The position numbers and the translations under genes were made by a program. DNA of 64,000 nucleotides from Proales similis (Eukaryota > Rotifera > Eurotatoria > Ploima > Proalidae): contig JAGVRJ010000007.1 in assembly GCA_019059635.1 (NCBI GenBank), forward strand, positions 682,001 to 746,000, given 5' to 3'. Below the pieces are notes generated by a model. It was not told the DNA's origin, searched no databases, and saw only the letters and a list, made by a program, of their open reading frames with translations. Shown here piece after piece: positions 1 to 11,313 of this stretch. Every line of letters starts with the position of its first letter. Position 1 is the first letter of the stretch.

Positions 1-272
1 CCGATTAATCATTTCTGACAGCTCGCAAGCGGCGACTCGAGCGCAAATTATTATCTGACATGAATAATTGATATCTGTGATGGTTCCGATCGATGATTTC
101 TATCTTCTTAATATTTTTTGGCGCCTTGCTGCTGATGCTACTGCGTTCATTGGCCTCTCGGCGAGCTTATTATTATGATCAGATTCGCGTTCGACTTTAT
201 GCGTATTCTTCTTGTCCACGATCGATATTCAGATTCACCTTACAAACGCTGATGAGTTCCATTTTCTATGCC

Positions 273-302
273 TCACACACACACACACACACAAGCACAC
301 AC
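273..302. repeat. (CA)n microsatellite
   Basis: Nearly pure CA dinucleotide tract with one AAG interruption. It accounts for His/Thr-rich and Val/Cys-rich spurious reading frames on both strands. Confidence 0.9.
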
Positions 303-772
303 ACTTGGCTCGAGTTGGTCCACTCGAGTTGTAGTGAACAGTAGCTACACAAACAGTAACTGGAACGGTATCTGGCAGTTGGCTGACGCGCAACGTTCAG
401 AGGGCGACTCTCTCTCTCTCTGTCTCTCTTTGTTGCATATTGCGGGGACAAGCTGCTCTCGTCGAGTTTGTTGTGTAGAAAAGGCCTCCACTTCTCTGCT
501 TTTAAAACTCGACATCTTATTGATTTTCGGTTAATTGTGCAAATCATAAATTATAAGTATCTCGTCAAGCAGTCTAACTACTGCCTTAACTGCAGTTTGA
601 TGAGGCACGCTCATTAGACGCTTGTGTAATCATCAACGGAATTAGGTGCGGACGTCGCTATGAAAAATGAGACTCAGACCGGTAGTTAATGGGAGCTGCA
701 TATTGCAACACGAGAAGCACCGGAGGCAGTTTAAGTAACTGACAGAGTGCGAGTGCGGGTGTATACTTGTAT

Positions 773-795
773 ATGTGTGTGTGTGTGTGTGTGTA
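773..795. repeat. (TG)n microsatellite
   Basis: Uninterrupted TG tract in non-coding DNA. Confidence 0.9.
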
Positions 796-1480
796 TTTGT
801 ATGAATGTTAGAGAGCGAGTGATTGAGTGAGAAGGCGTTAGAACAAGCGATTAAGCCGCTCGATGAGGAATGAAAGAGCGCGTTCAGGCTTAAATAGCGT
901 GAGCGAACTAGATTTCATTACGACCAGATGTACTCGCTCTTTTGATTCGTGCGCGCCTCGTCTGCTAGCGATATAAACGCCTTAAAAGAAAGAGAAGATA
1001 AATGGGAACACACGCACATACCAAAGAAGCGAAAAACGAACGAGCAAAGCAGGCGGTCGATAGAGCGGCCCACCCATTTGAGAATTCCCAGCGCCTTGCT
1101 TATGTTGTTGGCCAAGAAATTTAATACTAGGCCTGACTGCTACCGGGTCGCTATCACCGCGCGCATGCCTGCCTCTTGCCCCATTTGCTCTAAGTAAACA
1201 GATAAGAGCAAATAGGGCGGTTGATTGTTGTTGCTGCTGTTGTTCTTGTTTTACTCCTTCTGCCACTGCTGCTGCTGCTTTTAGGCTTTTGCCGGTTTTG
1301 TTGTTGTTTGGCGCTCGACAGGGTATCAATTTCGAACCATTGCGATTAAAGTATAAGATAAGCGATTCGAGCCGGGCACAGGACGGTCTGTTGTTGTTGT
1401 TATAAACGCTAGAATGAAAGCGAACCAGAGAAGCAGAGCAATAAATTATTGTTGCAAGCAGGCGCTTCATAAACATCAAA

Positions 1481-1506
1481 ATGATGATGATGATGATGAT
1501 GATGAA
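1481..1506. repeat. (GAT)n trinucleotide repeat
   Basis: Eight or so GAT units followed by degenerate copies. They read as poly-Asp on + and poly-His/Ile on -, with no supporting gene structure. Confidence 0.85.
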
Positions 1507-2516
1507 GATGGCTATGATGATGTTGATGATGGCTATGCTGATCAGCATTATCATCATTGTGATCTTGTTTTGCCATTCTCAATAAAAACAACCTATCTGG
1601 GCGTTTGGAAGCCGGTTCGCCGACCGAAGAGCACTTAAGCAAAATTGGCGTGCTCTTCACCGCCAAACTAGCTGGCCGCTCGAAGCCGGAAAGCATCTCG
1701 TTCTAATTGATGCGTCTAATGAGCAATTTGAATATTCATGAGGCAAGGGTCTGAATCGAGCCCTCTAGTATGCGGCGATTCAATGTATGAATCGATGAAT
1801 GAGCGAGCGAACGAGCGGATTTGTTGTTAATTGAAGCCATTTGGGGATTAATCAAGTTGACCATTCGTCAGCTTTAAATTAATAAACGCTACTTGATTGA
1901 AATTGACTTGTGTATCCGCTTGTTCGATTGTCGGCTGCACACACATACACAGATAAACGGGACGGGTTTTGTTTGCATTCTGGCTTGTCCCGATCGCGAG
2001 TATGTGCGCACGCAAGGCGGTCGCGCATTTGCTTTTAAACTCGAAAATTGCCCCCTTCTCGCTTGTTTGTGGTCCTCAATAGCTCTCTTGCACTAACTGA
2101 CTCGTTCGTTCGATTGTCTGGCCAATTCACAAAGCGGCTCGTATTTATTCAACTCACCTCTCGGCCTTATCGGCCTCTAAAATTCAAGAGGCCGCAATAA
2201 AAGAACGTATCGCACACCACGCTCGTCTTATCTTTCAGGCGGTCTATTCGCTTCGCTTTCCCTCGCCCGCCCCTGCGGTCCTATTTACTTGCCCTAAATA
2301 AACAACGTGTTGTTTCAATTCGACTCGAAAGTAAACTCCGACCAAATGGTCAAGTGTTTGCACACTCCTCCACTCCCTCGTTGCTCGCTACAATCCAATA
2401 TAGACTGAAGCGAGAAGGCACAGGCAGACTGTTAGCCTTCTCTCTTTAAATGTCGGCAATAAATCTGAGCTTGCGCTCATGCGTTGTTTAAATTTGACTC
2501 TTGTTTGTTTGTACAG

Positions 2517-3467
2517 ATGTCTTGAACTTATCCTGGAAGCACTCGCCAGACGTTCAGATCTTGATTTACTCGCCGTGCCCAAAGTTGACGGCTTTACCGC
2601 TCTGCACTTGGCCTGCTTGAACAACCATGTGTCAGTGGCGCAGCTACTTCTCGACTCGACCACCGGCGTTGATGTGAACGCGGTGAACGAAAACGGACAA
2701 ACGCCGCTTCACTTGGCAGTTGAGCGTCTCAATCGCCAAGTGGTCGTCGTCCTGCTCAACTCCGGACATGCGGTCGCACTGGACAAGCAAGACAGCGACG
2801 GCAACACAGCACTGCATTGTTTGATGCGAAATCTGTGTTTGCAAAAAGCCAAATCTGAAGTGATCGAAGGCCGCTCTTCTCGTCTCATTGACCAATCTGA
2901 ACTGGTCGCTGCAATCACTCGGCTGTTGATCGAGGGAGGCGCCAATGTTAACATTGAGAACAATAAAGGCCAAAACGTGATTGCTCTCGCCTCTCTGTCC
3001 GATTCGAATCAAACAGCGCCAACGTGGTAAGCGACAAGAGCCTCTTGGCGGCCTTTTTCCTCAACCGTCTAAAAGTGGCTGGTTTCAAGTGTTTCTCAGC
3101 TGGCGCAGTTCGGCTCAAATCTGAACGTGAACGGTGTGACCATTTGCAATGAAGATCTGATTCGAATGCGCGAATCGGTATGAAGCTCTTGTTCACCCAA
3201 TTACTTTACTTAGCGACTTGCTTTAACCGCCCCGTGTCTAGGCAAGGTGCCCGTCGTGTGGCAACAAGCTGCGCACAATTCTCTATTTGTGCGGACACGG
3301 CGCATGCGATGGCTGCAGTAAGTTGAACACTTCTCTCTACTCTTTGGCGCTCTCTCTCTCTCTCACTCTTGAATTCAAAAAAAAAAAAAAAACAAATCAC
3401 AGGCGAACAGACGGCGGTGTGCACGACCTGTCAAGAGCCAATCAAGGCACGAATCCACTTGTACTGA
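2517..3467 (+). CDS. mib: Mind bomb-like E3 ubiquitin ligase, C-terminal part (ankyrin repeats and RING)
   Basis: Partial gene; exons 2517-3026, 3090-3177, 3242-3317 and 3403-3467 (stop TGA). The first exon encodes ankyrin repeats (the signatures GFTALHLACLNNH and GQTPLHLAVERL, then GGANVN). These align with the last ankyrin repeats of Mib1, an E3 ligase that ubiquitinates Delta/Serrate ligands and promotes their endocytosis in Notch-signal-sending cells. The last exons encode a RING with CPSC, CGHGACDGC and CTTC zinc ligands, ending KARIHLY. This matches the end of Mib1 (ERRILLY), so the stop is authentic. Splice phases agree throughout (2, 0, 1). Mib1 has two more RINGs between the ankyrin block and this RING. 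Here only about 30 residues intervene and the introns are 63-85 nt, so those RINGs are absent. The 5' part (MIB/HERC2 and ZZ domains, earlier ankyrin repeats) is not seen in the window. Confidence 0.85.
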
Positions 3468-3607
3468 ATCATTTCAATTGCCGCACAGACACACACCGAA
3501 CGACAGACAGACATAGATTGACTTTTACACAGAAAATAAACAAATTGCGAAGCATTAGCAAGCAATCAAGAGACGAATGATTCTTGGCCACCAAAGACTC
3601 GATCACC

Positions 3608-3642
<35 letters not shown>

Positions 3643-4989
3643 ACGTTGGCGAATTGAAAGTCCAACAAGTTCTAGTTTCAATTTTAGTTGCCTAACGGTT
3701 GCCAAGACAAATTTTGTTTAGAAATACTCGCCATCATCACTTTGCTTTCAAATCGTCGTTTGGCAATTTCGCATTTAATTGCCGACGTGCTTTAGAATGG
3801 CTCCCAGCAGCAGCATCTAAAGCAACCGAATGATTATGGCGCACGCACAATATTCACGCCTTACTGAATACCTTTCAAGAGAATAAAGCATTTTGCCAAT
3901 GTTTTCTTTGGTGGCTTTGTGCTTCTGAGAAACAAAATGAATAAGAACGAATGAAAGCGAGAGAAAGAAAGAGAGAGCATGAAGAGAAGAAGAAATCGCC
4001 TGGTAACGAAGGCATGTGAAAGCCTGCGGCGAGCGTATTTAAACAAGTGATTTCGAATGCGTTCAAGCGTTCTTTAAGCAGCGTTAACTCATTCGGCCCT
4101 TTTGACTTCTAATTGGGGCCGTGTTCATTAAAATTGCTGATTAGGCTTGTCATCAGAGAAGTGTTGACATTTTTCTCTCGCCTCTCATTCGTTCGTTGGT
4201 TTGCATTCGGCCGTAATGCGTGCACTGGCGAACGCTATTAACTCTCGTTTCACTAGACGCCAAGCCCGTTTGGCTTGCACATGTGCTCGGGTGTTTGCCG
4301 TTCGACTTTGCCAAGCACAAACGAGAACAAGTTTTGAGAATTGAAATGTCGAAACGTGAAACCATTTAACCTGATTGATCTTGAGCGAGGCCAAGCTCTT
4401 TTTCCCCAACTGCACCTTGCTGATCACGTTTGGTCGTCTATCTGTCTGACTAGTCGAATTCAAATTTAATTCATTCAAGTTTATTATAATTTTGCCGTTG
4501 TTGTTGTAGTTGAATAGCAATAATAATAATAATTTAATTGAGTTTGCTTGTTGTTTTGTTTTATGTAAATTGATGAAGAAAAGCGTGAGTAGGAGAGAAG
4601 GAGGGAGGCAGAGAGGCAAAGAGAGGGAAGAAGGGAGTGTAAAGCCACAGCCACAAATAGAACAGACATGAAGTAGAAAGAGGAATAAGGAAAACGAAAG
4701 AGACAAGGGCAGAATATAATTAAAAATAAGAGTAAAAAGGGGCTAAATTGAACAAGTCAAGTTGAACAATCATTTGCATTGAGGAGGCGAGGAAGGAATT
4801 TCTCAGATCGGCGATCGACAAGCTAGATTCAAGAAATTAAAACATTCAAACATTGGGCGGCTGTCAAGGACCGGCAGTGACTGGTGTCGGATCCAGTCGT
4901 ATCAGATCGCCATCGACGAGCTCAGACAGGACGCGAAGAGTAGAAGAAAGGAGACGATCTATTGATTGGCGTAATCTATTTACAGGCGT
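3468..4989. other. Intergenic region between convergent genes
   Basis: Lies between the 3' end of mib (+) and the 3' end of the C2H2/AT-hook gene (-). An AATAAA at about 3881 could serve mib. A pure CA microsatellite occupies about 3609-3639. No coding family was recognised. Confidence 0.7.
3609..3639. repeat. (CA)n microsatellite
   Basis: Pure CA tract of about 15 units in the 3' flank of mib. Confidence 0.9.
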
Positions 4990-7900
4990 TTAGTTGGACG
5001 CAATTGAGGACGTGGCCTGCGTTGAGCTGATCGGGGTTGGCGTGGCGCTCTCTCCGTTCGAATAGTTGTCGAGTTCAAAATCGATTCCGTTCGACTGTTG
5101 ATCGATATTCATTTCGTCTGTTCGCGTCAGGCCGTTGCTCGAGACCGAATGTCGTCCTGCTCTATTAAGCTTCTCTTTGAGCATTTTAGGGTGCTTGACT
5201 ATAAGGTGCTGGAAGAACTCCGACTGGCCTTTGAACTTCTGGTTGCAGAATTTGCATTTTGAGACTAGATTCTCGGAATTTTTCGTTTTGAACAGAGCAT
5301 TTTCAACTGTTTGAAAGCTGGCGCTTATACTCAACTCGTTCGCTTCGTTCAGCTTGCTCTCGAGCAAATGAATGGGCAACAGCTCAGGCGGTGAAGGCAG
5401 GACTCCCTCGTATGGACTAGGGTCGCTGTTGGCCTCGATTGGCCTCAATTTGGGCATTGAAGGCGAGTGCCTGCTTGAACTGTTGCTCTCTTGGGGCATA
5501 CTGGGCGCCATGCCCGAGGCAGAGCTCAATTTGAGACTGCTGGCTGAACCGTTGCCTCTCTCCTCGTTGGTGCGTTTCAGATTCGAACTGACTGCCTCGA
5601 CCTTGTTCGGGCTGGGCTGAACAACAACGGCTTGGCGAATGGCACTGCAAGCCTTGCTTATACTCGAATGGAGAAGAATTTTCTGCGCGTTTCGCTTCAA
5701 CCGCTTGGAGCGAATTAGCAGCGGCCGGTTAAGATTGACGTTGGGCTTAAGACCTATTTTGGTCGTGTTGTCGCGCAGATCGACGTTCGGATTTGAATGC
5801 GCTCGGCCGGCATGCAACGGCTCCACATACTTCCATTCGTACAGCTCTTGGCTGAAGTGACGGTTCACGTCGAGCATTTGCGCTCTCAGCGTCTGCAGCG
5901 TTTCTTGCCGCTTTTCAGTCGCCTTTGCACTGTCCCGCTTGGCCAAACCGAACCAGCTCATGAACTGTTGCTTTTCTATTGGACGCTCGTCTTGCTCTTG
6001 TCGCTCGATGCGCGCGATTATCTCCTCCAGCGATCGTTCGTATTCAAGATGTTTTGAGTTTGTCATTGAAAATCTACACGAGACTCGTTTACGCTCGCGA
6101 CTCTGGCTCAAAGGATCGATGCATCGTTGTCCGAGGCGTTTGGCCACTTGATGAAGCTTGAGCGACGCTTGACAAGGAAACTCGAACCCGCACTCGCCGC
6201 ATGTGTACCGATGCAATGTGCTCGACTGGTCGACGGGCCGCAATCTGGGCCACAGTTCGCAGTAGTGCTGAGCGATGCGCACAAAGTTCAAGCAGCTAAA
6301 GTCAACGAACGAGATGTCGGCGAATCCGGTGCTCTTTGTGACCACTTGGTGGCTTTTAGAAACCGAATGCGTTCCATTCGAACGGTAATGGTTCAAAATA
6401 GAGGGCGCGTGTCGGCGGCCTTTCCGTGTCATTATGCTCGGCATTGCGTCGTCGTCTATTCGTGATGATCTGCTCGGTTTGTTGCCGACTGAAGAGGCCT
6501 TTCCAAAGTTGGCTCGCTTCTCGTTGCCCAGTTCTTCGCCGTGAACACTTGTCCGATGCTGCAGCAGAGTGCTGTGGCTATCAAATGTGATATCGCATCG
6601 AGTGCACGTGACCGCCAGCGACGGATGCTGGTCCAGATGATGCACTAGGCCGTAATAGGACACAAACGTGCGCCGACACTCGGGACATTCGAGCGAGTCT
6701 GCTGTCGGTGATGCTGAAGCTTGCTGTTCACTGGCTTCTAAATTATTGCTCGAGTTTTCTGCAGCTCGAGCAGTCGACCGAGAGACCGTCTTGCTCGGCG
6801 ACAATTCGTATTGTCTATTTGATTCGATTTTAACTTTATACGTATCGCATGTGGTCAAGTCGTGTGCTCTCGGGCGCTGAGCAAGCGAAGCAATCGCACT
6901 GGCCAGAGCGCCAGCTTGACCACTCAATGCCAACTGACTTAGATGCTCGACCGGCTGATCGATAATTATTGACTCAATCACTTTGTTCTCGTCGCCTTCT
7001 TCCATTTCGTAGTCGCTCACCATTATCTCGTCTAAATTCTCCTCACTGGGCGCCTCACTTGGCGTCTGTTGACGCTTCAACTCGCCTTTTGAGTTGACTG
7101 TAGATGTTGTCCATTGAGCTTTAGCCGGTGCTTGTAGAGCAGAGGAATCTGCCGACGTTTGGGCCTGTGGCTTAAGCTTTGGAGGACGGCCAACTTTACG
7201 AGGCTGACTGTTCTCCGGACGCTGGTGAATGCGAGGACGGCCCCTCGGTCGACTTGTTCCGGTCTCGCTGATTCCACATTGGGCTCGATGCTTCTCGTAC
7301 GAATTGCCGCTTTTGAACCACTCGTCGCACTTGCCGCAATTGAACTGGGCCTCTTTTAAATGAGACAGAACGTGAGCGGCATAGTTGCTGGCGTTCGCTG
7401 ATAGCTTGCCGCATCGAAGGCACTGTGGTCCTTGATTGCGAAAGTGGTCGTACAAGTGCTCCATGAGATTGTCCTGGTGCACTTTCTTCTTGCACGCTTG
7501 GCATTCGCGCTTCGACTTGCGGTACTTTTTACGCACGCGAAGTTGCTGGGTCACGTCTGCGTTTGTCTGATTGGCCTTGCGCGGAGGTCGGCCACGTCCA
7601 GGCCGAACCTTAAGCACCGAATCGCACACAGCGTCCACGGCCGATTGAACTTTGTCAATCTCGGCTTGCATTTCATTTTTATTGCGCTTTTGGCGCTTTT
7701 TCTTCTCAGACATATTCAGCGCCGGCTGGTCAAAGTCAGAGGCCATGGAGACAACCGAATCGATTGTGTCCTTGTATTTGTCCTGGGCGCGTCTGATCGA
7801 AGTGACAGAAGAAGCAGATGAAGGCATCGCCGTTTCTTGGCCTTCCTCACCATTATCATCATCGTCGCCATCCCGCTCCTCTTCCTCCTCTTCCTCGACT

Positions 7901-8190
7901 TCTTCTTCCTCTTCTTCGCCACGTTCGACTTGTTCTTGGCCATTTTGATTCTCGTCGAGTTGACTTGCGTCCTCGTCTTCTTCTTCTTCAATGATGGTTT
8001 CATCTTCGCTCATGGCCACCGATGCGTCGTCGATTGCAGCGACCACACTGCTCGCTACACTGATTGAACCCTCGCCACCGTAAGTAACATCGTCGTCCGG
8101 ACTGAACGCGGCCGCGATTATCTGAGCATTGTCGCTACTTGCCTGGCTGCAGACGCTCTCATTGTCGTGGCTAATCGGTCTTTTGCCCAT
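4990..8190 (-). CDS. C2H2 zinc-finger protein with AT-hook-like motifs
   Basis: Single-exon 1066-residue protein starting at ATG 8190. The N-terminus is acidic: residues about 60-120 are mostly Glu/Asp. Basic GRP-type AT-hook-like motifs lie at about 198-204 (GRGRPPR), 314-322 (RPRGRPRIH) and 332-340 (KVGRPPKLK). C2H2 fingers are scattered rather than in one array: about 230-250, 257-277 and 285-304 (the last atypical), then 501-521 and 529-550, one degenerate finger near 663-690, and one at about 979-1000. The rest is Ser/Gln-rich and low in complexity. The layout fits a nuclear DNA-binding regulator or chromatin protein. I cannot assign an orthologue. It is intronless, unlike most of its neighbours. 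Confidence 0.85.
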   Translation of the reverse strand: MGKRPISHDNESVCSQASSDNAQIIAAAFSPDDDVTYGGEGSISVASSVVAAIDDASVAMSEDETIIEEEEDEDASQLDENQNGQEQVERGEEEEEEVEEEEEEERDGDDDDNGEEGQETAMPSSASSVTSIRRAQDKYKDTIDSVVSMASDFDQPALNMSEKKKRQKRNKNEMQAEIDKVQSAVDAVCDSVLKVRPGRGRPPRKANQTNADVTQQLRVRKKYRKSKRECQACKKKVHQDNLMEHLYDHFRNQGPQCLRCGKLSANASNYAAHVLSHLKEAQFNCGKCDEWFKSGNSYEKHRAQCGISETGTSRPRGRPRIHQRPENSQPRKVGRPPKLKPQAQTSADSSALQAPAKAQWTTSTVNSKGELKRQQTPSEAPSEENLDEIMVSDYEMEEGDENKVIESIIIDQPVEHLSQLALSGQAGALASAIASLAQRPRAHDLTTCDTYKVKIESNRQYELSPSKTVSRSTARAAENSSNNLEASEQQASASPTADSLECPECRRTFVSYYGLVHHLDQHPSLAVTCTRCDITFDSHSTLLQHRTSVHGEELGNEKRANFGKASSVGNKPSRSSRIDDDAMPSIMTRKGRRHAPSILNHYRSNGTHSVSKSHQVVTKSTGFADISFVDFSCLNFVRIAQHYCELWPRLRPVDQSSTLHRYTCGECGFEFPCQASLKLHQVAKRLGQRCIDPLSQSRERKRVSCRFSMTNSKHLEYERSLEEIIARIERQEQDERPIEKQQFMSWFGLAKRDSAKATEKRQETLQTLRAQMLDVNRHFSQELYEWKYVEPLHAGRAHSNPNVDLRDNTTKIGLKPNVNLNRPLLIRSKRLKRNAQKILLHSSISKACSAIRQAVVVQPSPNKVEAVSSNLKRTNEERGNGSASSLKLSSASGMAPSMPQESNSSSRHSPSMPKLRPIEANSDPSPYEGVLPSPPELLPIHLLESKLNEANELSISASFQTVENALFKTKNSENLVSKCKFCNQKFKGQSEFFQHLIVKHPKMLKEKLNRAGRHSVSSNGLTRTDEMNIDQQSNGIDFELDNYSNGESATPTPISSTQATSSIASN

Positions 8191-9254
8191 AGCGCTTCAT
8201 CTAATCTAGTTTAATCTCTCTCTGTACAACGCTCTCTGACTCTCCTCTGGTGTCCTTTGCTTCTTGTTTATTTTTTGCTTAAATTAAACGCGGCGCCGGG
8301 CAGCTCTCTCCTGCACAATTTGCTTTTTGGTTTAATTTAATTTATTTTCTAAACAAAAAAAAAAGAGAGTAAGCATTTAGCATCGAACTCTCTATCTCAG
8401 AGGAGCGAATTTGTCTAGTTCAGAATTATGATGATTTTGACTTCATACGAACGAGCGAGCGAGACAACAAACGAGCATGGCAAAAGAGAAGAAATTCGAA
8501 ATGAGCAAAGTTTTCAGCTTTTTTCCCTCTGTCCACGGCACTCTGCTCTTTAAATGCTCGCCCGAATCTACAGCCCGTGACAATATCAAACCTGAACATG
8601 CCTGAGAATGTGTGCAGGCCTCTTGAAAAATTAAAAAAAAAAAAAACACTGGAAAAGATAATTACGTTTGCGACCGAACGTTGAATTTAAAATAAAAGAA
8701 AATACGAAACGATCAGAGTAAAGAACGGTTTTCTAATGAAACAATAATAATTTTAGTAAACGCAGCTAAATTCTCGAAAAGTGAAAGGCACCGCATTGCC
8801 ACCATTAAAATAATTCAATGTTCGCACAGGCCAGAAGTTGCTGTCTTTGAAAATTCCCTCTTTCTTTACTTCTTTCTTCTTGCTTTCAATTCTTTTCATT
8901 GATTATTGTAAATAAAATACATTTACGTAATTATGATCATGTCCAAGAAGAAAAGTCTCAAGAAGAAAATAAGAAAAAATTTTAAATAAAAAAAAAGCGA
9001 GAATTTGTTCGTGCCTCTTAGTTTCATCATCACCAACACGATCGTGGATCATTATATTAACAAAATTATGATTGTGGACCTGATTATTACGATAGTGGAG
9101 CAGTTGACTCGGCTCGCTTTTTATGAAAGAGCAAATTAATTATAATAATGCGAGTCCAGTCTCGAAATCGGTCTATGCACAATCGCGAACTGAAAAGGCT
9201 GAGAGAGAGAGAGAGAGAGAAAGAGAAGGACATCTGACTCGGCAGGTGAAGGGG
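8191..9254. other. Upstream region of the C2H2/AT-hook gene
   Basis: AT-rich non-coding DNA between the start of the C2H2/AT-hook gene (-) and the 3' end of the C15orf61 homologue (-). It holds A-runs, with a GA microsatellite at about 9200-9220. No conserved coding signal was seen. Confidence 0.65.
9200..9220. repeat. (GA)n microsatellite
   Basis: Pure GA tract just past the stop codon of the C15orf61 homologue, probably in its 3' UTR or flank. Confidence 0.85.
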
Positions 9255-9785
9255 CTAATATCGAGCGTTCGGCTCTTCCTTGTACCAGAAAAAGATTTTC
9301 ACCGGCCCGTACGCCGTTTGCACCCATTCGGAATGCTTGACCATGAATGTGCCCGCGATTCCGTAGGCCAGCGTGGGAATTCCTTAATCGAAGCTGCAGT
9401 CAAATCTGATCTCGCAAAAACTCTGGCCCAAAAGCTAACCCAAATTGAGCATTTTCACGGCGTTTATGAATCGATTGTGAGCATTGACCAGCTGATCGTC
9501 ATTCAGTTCGTTCGGCTCCAGACGGCTGCAGTGATATTTGATGTAGGGGAAGCAGCCAGTTCGAGCGATGAGATATCGATTTTGTTCGTCGGGTCGATAG
9601 ATGAAATAGCTCAGCTTTGCTTGGTCGTTTCGAACGTCCTTGGCCCGAACGAAGTAGGCCGTCCAGTGCGGGTAGTTGCGTTGAGCCAGATAACAAGCTA
9701 GCAGGTCGGACGCGAGCGGCAAATCGCATCGATTTCGATTCAGCCAGTTGTAAATCATCGTCTTGAGAAAGAACAATGCGAGCAC
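9255..9785 (-). CDS. C15orf61 homologue (small conserved protein of unknown function)
   Basis: Two exons on the minus strand, 9785-9440 and 9382-9255. They are joined in phase 1 across a 57-nt GT-AG intron to give 157 residues, the same length I recall for human C15orf61. Diagnostic matches include YPHWTAYFV, VRNDQ, ARTGCFPYIKYHCS and, after the splice, GIPTLAYG and VQTAYGPVKIFF. The N-terminus is hydrophobic (MLALFFLK), compatible with targeting or membrane association. The human protein is poorly characterised, so no function is assigned. The start lies only 155 bp from the first calcium-sensor gene on the other strand, suggesting a shared bidirectional promoter. Confidence 0.88.
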
Positions 9786-9940
9786 AAGCAGACGAACGAT
9801 GCGAACAAATTCGGAGACAAATCATTCGGCCGCTCTCTTTTCCCCTCCCCCGTGCGTAACTACCTGCGGTTGATTTCGCCGCTCTACTATTATGCCGCGG
9901 ACAGATTCATTCTTTGAGCCCGTCTTCGCTCCTAGTCGCA

Positions 9941-10692
9941 ATGGGCGCCAAAAAGAGCAAGAGATCGACCGAAACGAGAAGCATAGGCCACCAATCTGAT
10001 GACTACTACGGCTATCTGGCCCAAATATCTGGCTTCACTCCCGATCATGTTCGCGCGGTCCATCGAGCATTTCTGGTAAAATTTTTCTTCTTGTCCCTGT
10101 CCAGGCCCATATTAGCCGAGAACAAATTTTTATTCATCTAACTGCCTTGTCCGTTACTCGTCCTAATAAGAAACGAATAATTCAAGAGCGATTGTCCTAA
10201 TGGAAAACTTGGCTTGGAGCAGTTCATAAGACTGTATCAGGAGGTGATATCCGAGTGCAAATCGCGTCGATTCTGCGAGCTCTGCTTCGCTGCCTATGAT
10301 CGAGACAACTCGGGCAGCATTGAATTCGACGAGTACATTCGAGCAATGGGCATTGTAGCCAACGGGAGCTTAAAAGACAAGCTGAAGCTAGCGTTTGACA
10401 TCTATGATTCGGATAACAACGGCACAATTAATTTGAAGGAGGCCTCCCTAATCATAGAGGTAAGACCTGGATCAGAATCGAATTTCAATTGCTTTCGCCA
10501 ACCCACTCAACTGAGAAGGCGTTTCTCGAGATGGCGGGCGAGAAGAGCTCTGAAGATGCGCATCAGATGGCCAACCAGTTCCTGCAGAAATACGATGCGA
10601 ACAAAGACGACGCTCTCACCGAAACCGAATTCGTCGACGGATGCCTGTCTGACGCTCGAATGAAGGCTTTTCTGCTCAACAATTTGAAATGA
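9941..10692 (+). CDS. Neuronal calcium sensor-family protein, copy A
   Basis: Exons 9941-10075, 10187-10459 and 10519-10692, all phase 0, give 193 residues, the usual length of the recoverin/NCS-1/hippocalcin family. These are myristoylated EF-hand proteins that relay calcium signals at neuronal membranes. Residue 2 is Gly (MGAKKSK), fitting an N-myristoylation signal. EF1 is degenerate with the family Cys-Pro (DCPNGKL at 47-53). EF2 (residues 83-94, DRDNSGSIEFDE) and EF3 (119-130, DSDNNGTINLKE) look functional. EF4 (162-173) has Asp in place of the usual Gly at loop position 6, so it may bind weakly. An AATAAA lies at about 10732. The gene is followed 620 bp later by a paralogue with identical intron positions. 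Which NCS subfamily it belongs to is not clear. Confidence 0.88.
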
Positions 10693-11313
10693 AATATTTC
10701 AATTCAAAACCCCTATTCGCTTCACATTCACAATAAAATTCTGTCGCTGCAACCCTCTTCAATCGCCGGCCCATTGGGAATTCCAATCTAAATGCACTGT
10801 GGCGGACAGAGTATGCCGGTTCAATTATAGCGAAACTCGATTGGCGTTCGCAATTTCGCATCAAAAGGGGAAAATTGAGCTCTGTGTTGTCTGAAAATTG
10901 ATCGCATTTCATTTATCGCTCAGAATTGTCTTTCTTTTTAGTATCACTGCGTCAATCGCCTTTTGCACTTCCTTCTCTCGCTTTTCATTATCAATCTCAT
11001 TCTGTATGCATTGAACTGAATTGCCACGACTCGTTTGATTGCCACCTTTTTTTTCTTCTTGTAACCCGTGCTCAGACACGCGCCCACTGACACAATGCAC
11101 ACGCAATTTGAGACGTCAAAGCTTGTCCCAAAATAAACAAGAGCTCGCCGATCGATTGTGCAACTAATCAAAAGGGGCGAGAAAAAAGGCAGGAGAGAGA
11201 GGAGGAGCGACGGGAGAGTGAGCGCGAAGGAGTGTGTGGCAGGTGTCAGCTTCTTAAAAACCTGCGAGCTTTAGACCAAAGTAAGAAATTAGATGCAAAT
11301 TGAACAATCGCGG
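10693..11313. other. Intergenic region between tandem calcium-sensor genes
   Basis: Contains the poly(A) signal of copy A near 10732 and, further on, a purine-rich segment (about 11170-11235) upstream of copy B. No gene was recognised. Confidence 0.7.

Larger units (their letters stand above)
1..2516. other. Non-coding stretch upstream of mind bomb exons
   Basis: No exon of a recognisable family was seen on either strand. The open frames here are driven by simple repeats: CA, TG, and the GAT run near 1481-1506. If the mind bomb gene is full length, this is an intron of at least 2.5 kb, which is very long beside the roughly 60-nt introns elsewhere in the window. Otherwise it is intergenic DNA upstream of a truncated gene. 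A good 3' splice site (pyrimidine-rich tract plus TACAG) ends the stretch at 2516. Confidence 0.5.

Noticed and set aside
982-1696. Poly-Ile, poly-His and Asn-rich frames on the minus strand
   Set aside because: Produced by the GAT repeat and neighbouring simple sequence. No family match or splice structure.
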